Below, piece by piece: positions 63,510 through 64,000 of a stretch of 64,000 nt of DNA. This DNA comes from Novosphingobium sp. PhB165. GTDB taxonomy: Bacteria > Pseudomonadota > Alphaproteobacteria > Sphingomonadales > Sphingomonadaceae. The stretch spans positions 806,001 to 870,000 of the forward strand of contig NZ_SLVB01000001.1 of assembly GCF_004341845.1 (NCBI RefSeq), in the 5' to 3' direction. Numbering within the stretch: the first letter of the stretch is position 1; the number at the start of each line of letters is the position of its first letter. A program made the translations under genes and the position numbers. The notes beneath the pieces are model-generated. The model did not search any database and was not told the origin of the DNA. It was given only the letters and a program-made list of their open reading frames with translations.

Positions 63510-64000
63510 ATGAGAATCGTTGACGTCTGCGCATTCTATTCGCCGCAGGGTGGCGGCGTGCGGACTTATGTCGAGCAGAAGCTGCGCATCGGCCCCACGC
63601 TGGGTCACAAGATCGTGATCCTCGCCCCCGGTGACGAGGACGCGGTGATCGAGCGCGGGCCCGGCGCCCGCATCGTCACGCTGAAAAGCCCGCGCTTCCC
63701 GCTCGACCGCAAGTACTGGTATTTCAACGAGGCGGGACGGCTCCACGCCGCGCTCGACGCACTGGAGCCCGATTTCGTTGAGGCGACCTCCCCATGGCGC
63801 AGCGCCTCGCTCGTCGCCGATTGGCCCTCGGCCACGCCGCGCAGTCTGGTCATGCATGCCGATCCGCTTTCGGCCTATGCCTATCGCTGGCTGGGCGACG
63901 TGTTTTCCCGCCAGACCATCGACCGGCAGTTCTCGGTATTCTGGGAGCACCTACGGCGGCACTCACGCCGCTATGATTATGTCGTCTGCGCCAACAGCGA
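63510..64000 (+). CDS. Glycosyltransferase, N-terminal part (runs off the right edge)
   Basis: An ATG at 63510 opens a frame that continues past the window; 163 residues are visible. The opening MRIVDVCAFYSPQGGGVRTY, then VEQKLRI, is the GT4 'GG(V/I)' acceptor loop, and ILAPGDEDAVIERGPGARIV, FNEAGRLHAALDALEPDFVE and VMHADPLSAYAYRWLGD match the N-terminal Rossmann-like half of GT-B enzymes. It follows the DUF2141 gene by 27 bp, so this is a multi-gene operon for envelope glycosylation. Confidence 0.8.
   Translation, partial: MRIVDVCAFYSPQGGGVRTYVEQKLRIGPTLGHKIVILAPGDEDAVIERGPGARIVTLKSPRFPLDRKYWYFNEAGRLHAALDALEPDFVEATSPWRSASLVADWPSATPRSLVMHADPLSAYAYRWLGDVFSRQTIDRQFSVFWEHLRRHSRRYDYVVCANS

Overview
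The window looks like the chromosome of an alphaproteobacterium of the order Sphingomonadales (Novosphingobium- or Sphingobium-like). This is judged from high GC, the dusB-ntrB-ntrC-ntrY-ntrX gene order, a fused ispDF, a pyruvate dehydrogenase E1-beta carrying its own lipoyl domain next to ftsB, a tandem-domain Hfq, and clustered GANTC (CcrM-type) sites. No mobile-element gene, integrase, CRISPR array or rRNA was seen.

Region 1 (1-13,970) is accessory and catabolic. A TIM-barrel isomerase/epimerase-like protein (cut by the left edge) is divergent from a plus-strand series: FAS1/MaoC-like dehydratase, acyl-CoA synthetase, phosphotriesterase-family metallohydrolase, SnoaL/NTF2-like protein, and three short-chain dehydrogenases. 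An exported alpha/beta hydrolase follows on the minus strand. Next come a GntR/FCD regulator, an AraC-type regulator, a crotonase-fold protein and a CaiB/BaiF CoA-transferase. Together these read as a CoA-dependent pathway for a hydrophobic, probably cyclic substrate that I cannot name. A nearly invariant 16-bp motif precedes three of its transcription units, the first two SDRs both carry Phe where the catalytic Tyr should be, and the crotonase lacks one of the two catalytic Glu. The region ends at terminator-like hairpins beside tRNA-Ser(UGA), whose 3' end faces it.

Region 2 (14-25.3 kb) is mostly housekeeping: an MltB-type lytic transglycosylase, a degenerate RlpA-like/SPOR protein, a D,D-carboxypeptidase, then tmk-holB-metG-tatD-MBL hydrolase and a small membrane protein with touching or overlapping ends. 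mazG converges on hfq-hflX.

Region 3 (25.5-39 kb) holds the nitrogen-control operon dusB-ntrBC-ntrYX (minus strand), where NtrX has no GAFTGA loop. ispDF, a small secreted protein and a CinA-type amidohydrolase follow, then a COQ10-like protein with lipA, a beta-carbonic anhydrase and a large secreted TPR-like protein.

Region 4 (39-60.6 kb) carries gyrA, a DUF952 protein, trmFO, an EF-hand protein, an NDUFAF6-like protein, ftsB-pdhA-pdhB, a five-gene exporter (membrane-fusion protein, double ATPase, two permeases, NodT outer-membrane factor), an ABC-F ATPase with a GreA/B-like factor, a long two-armed inverted repeat, and a DEAD-box helicase.

Region 5 (59.8 kb to the right edge) looks like a glycan or glycolipid locus: a DUF2334 deacetylase-like protein, a GT4 glycosyltransferase, a polytopic membrane protein, a DUF2141 protein and a second glycosyltransferase cut by the edge.
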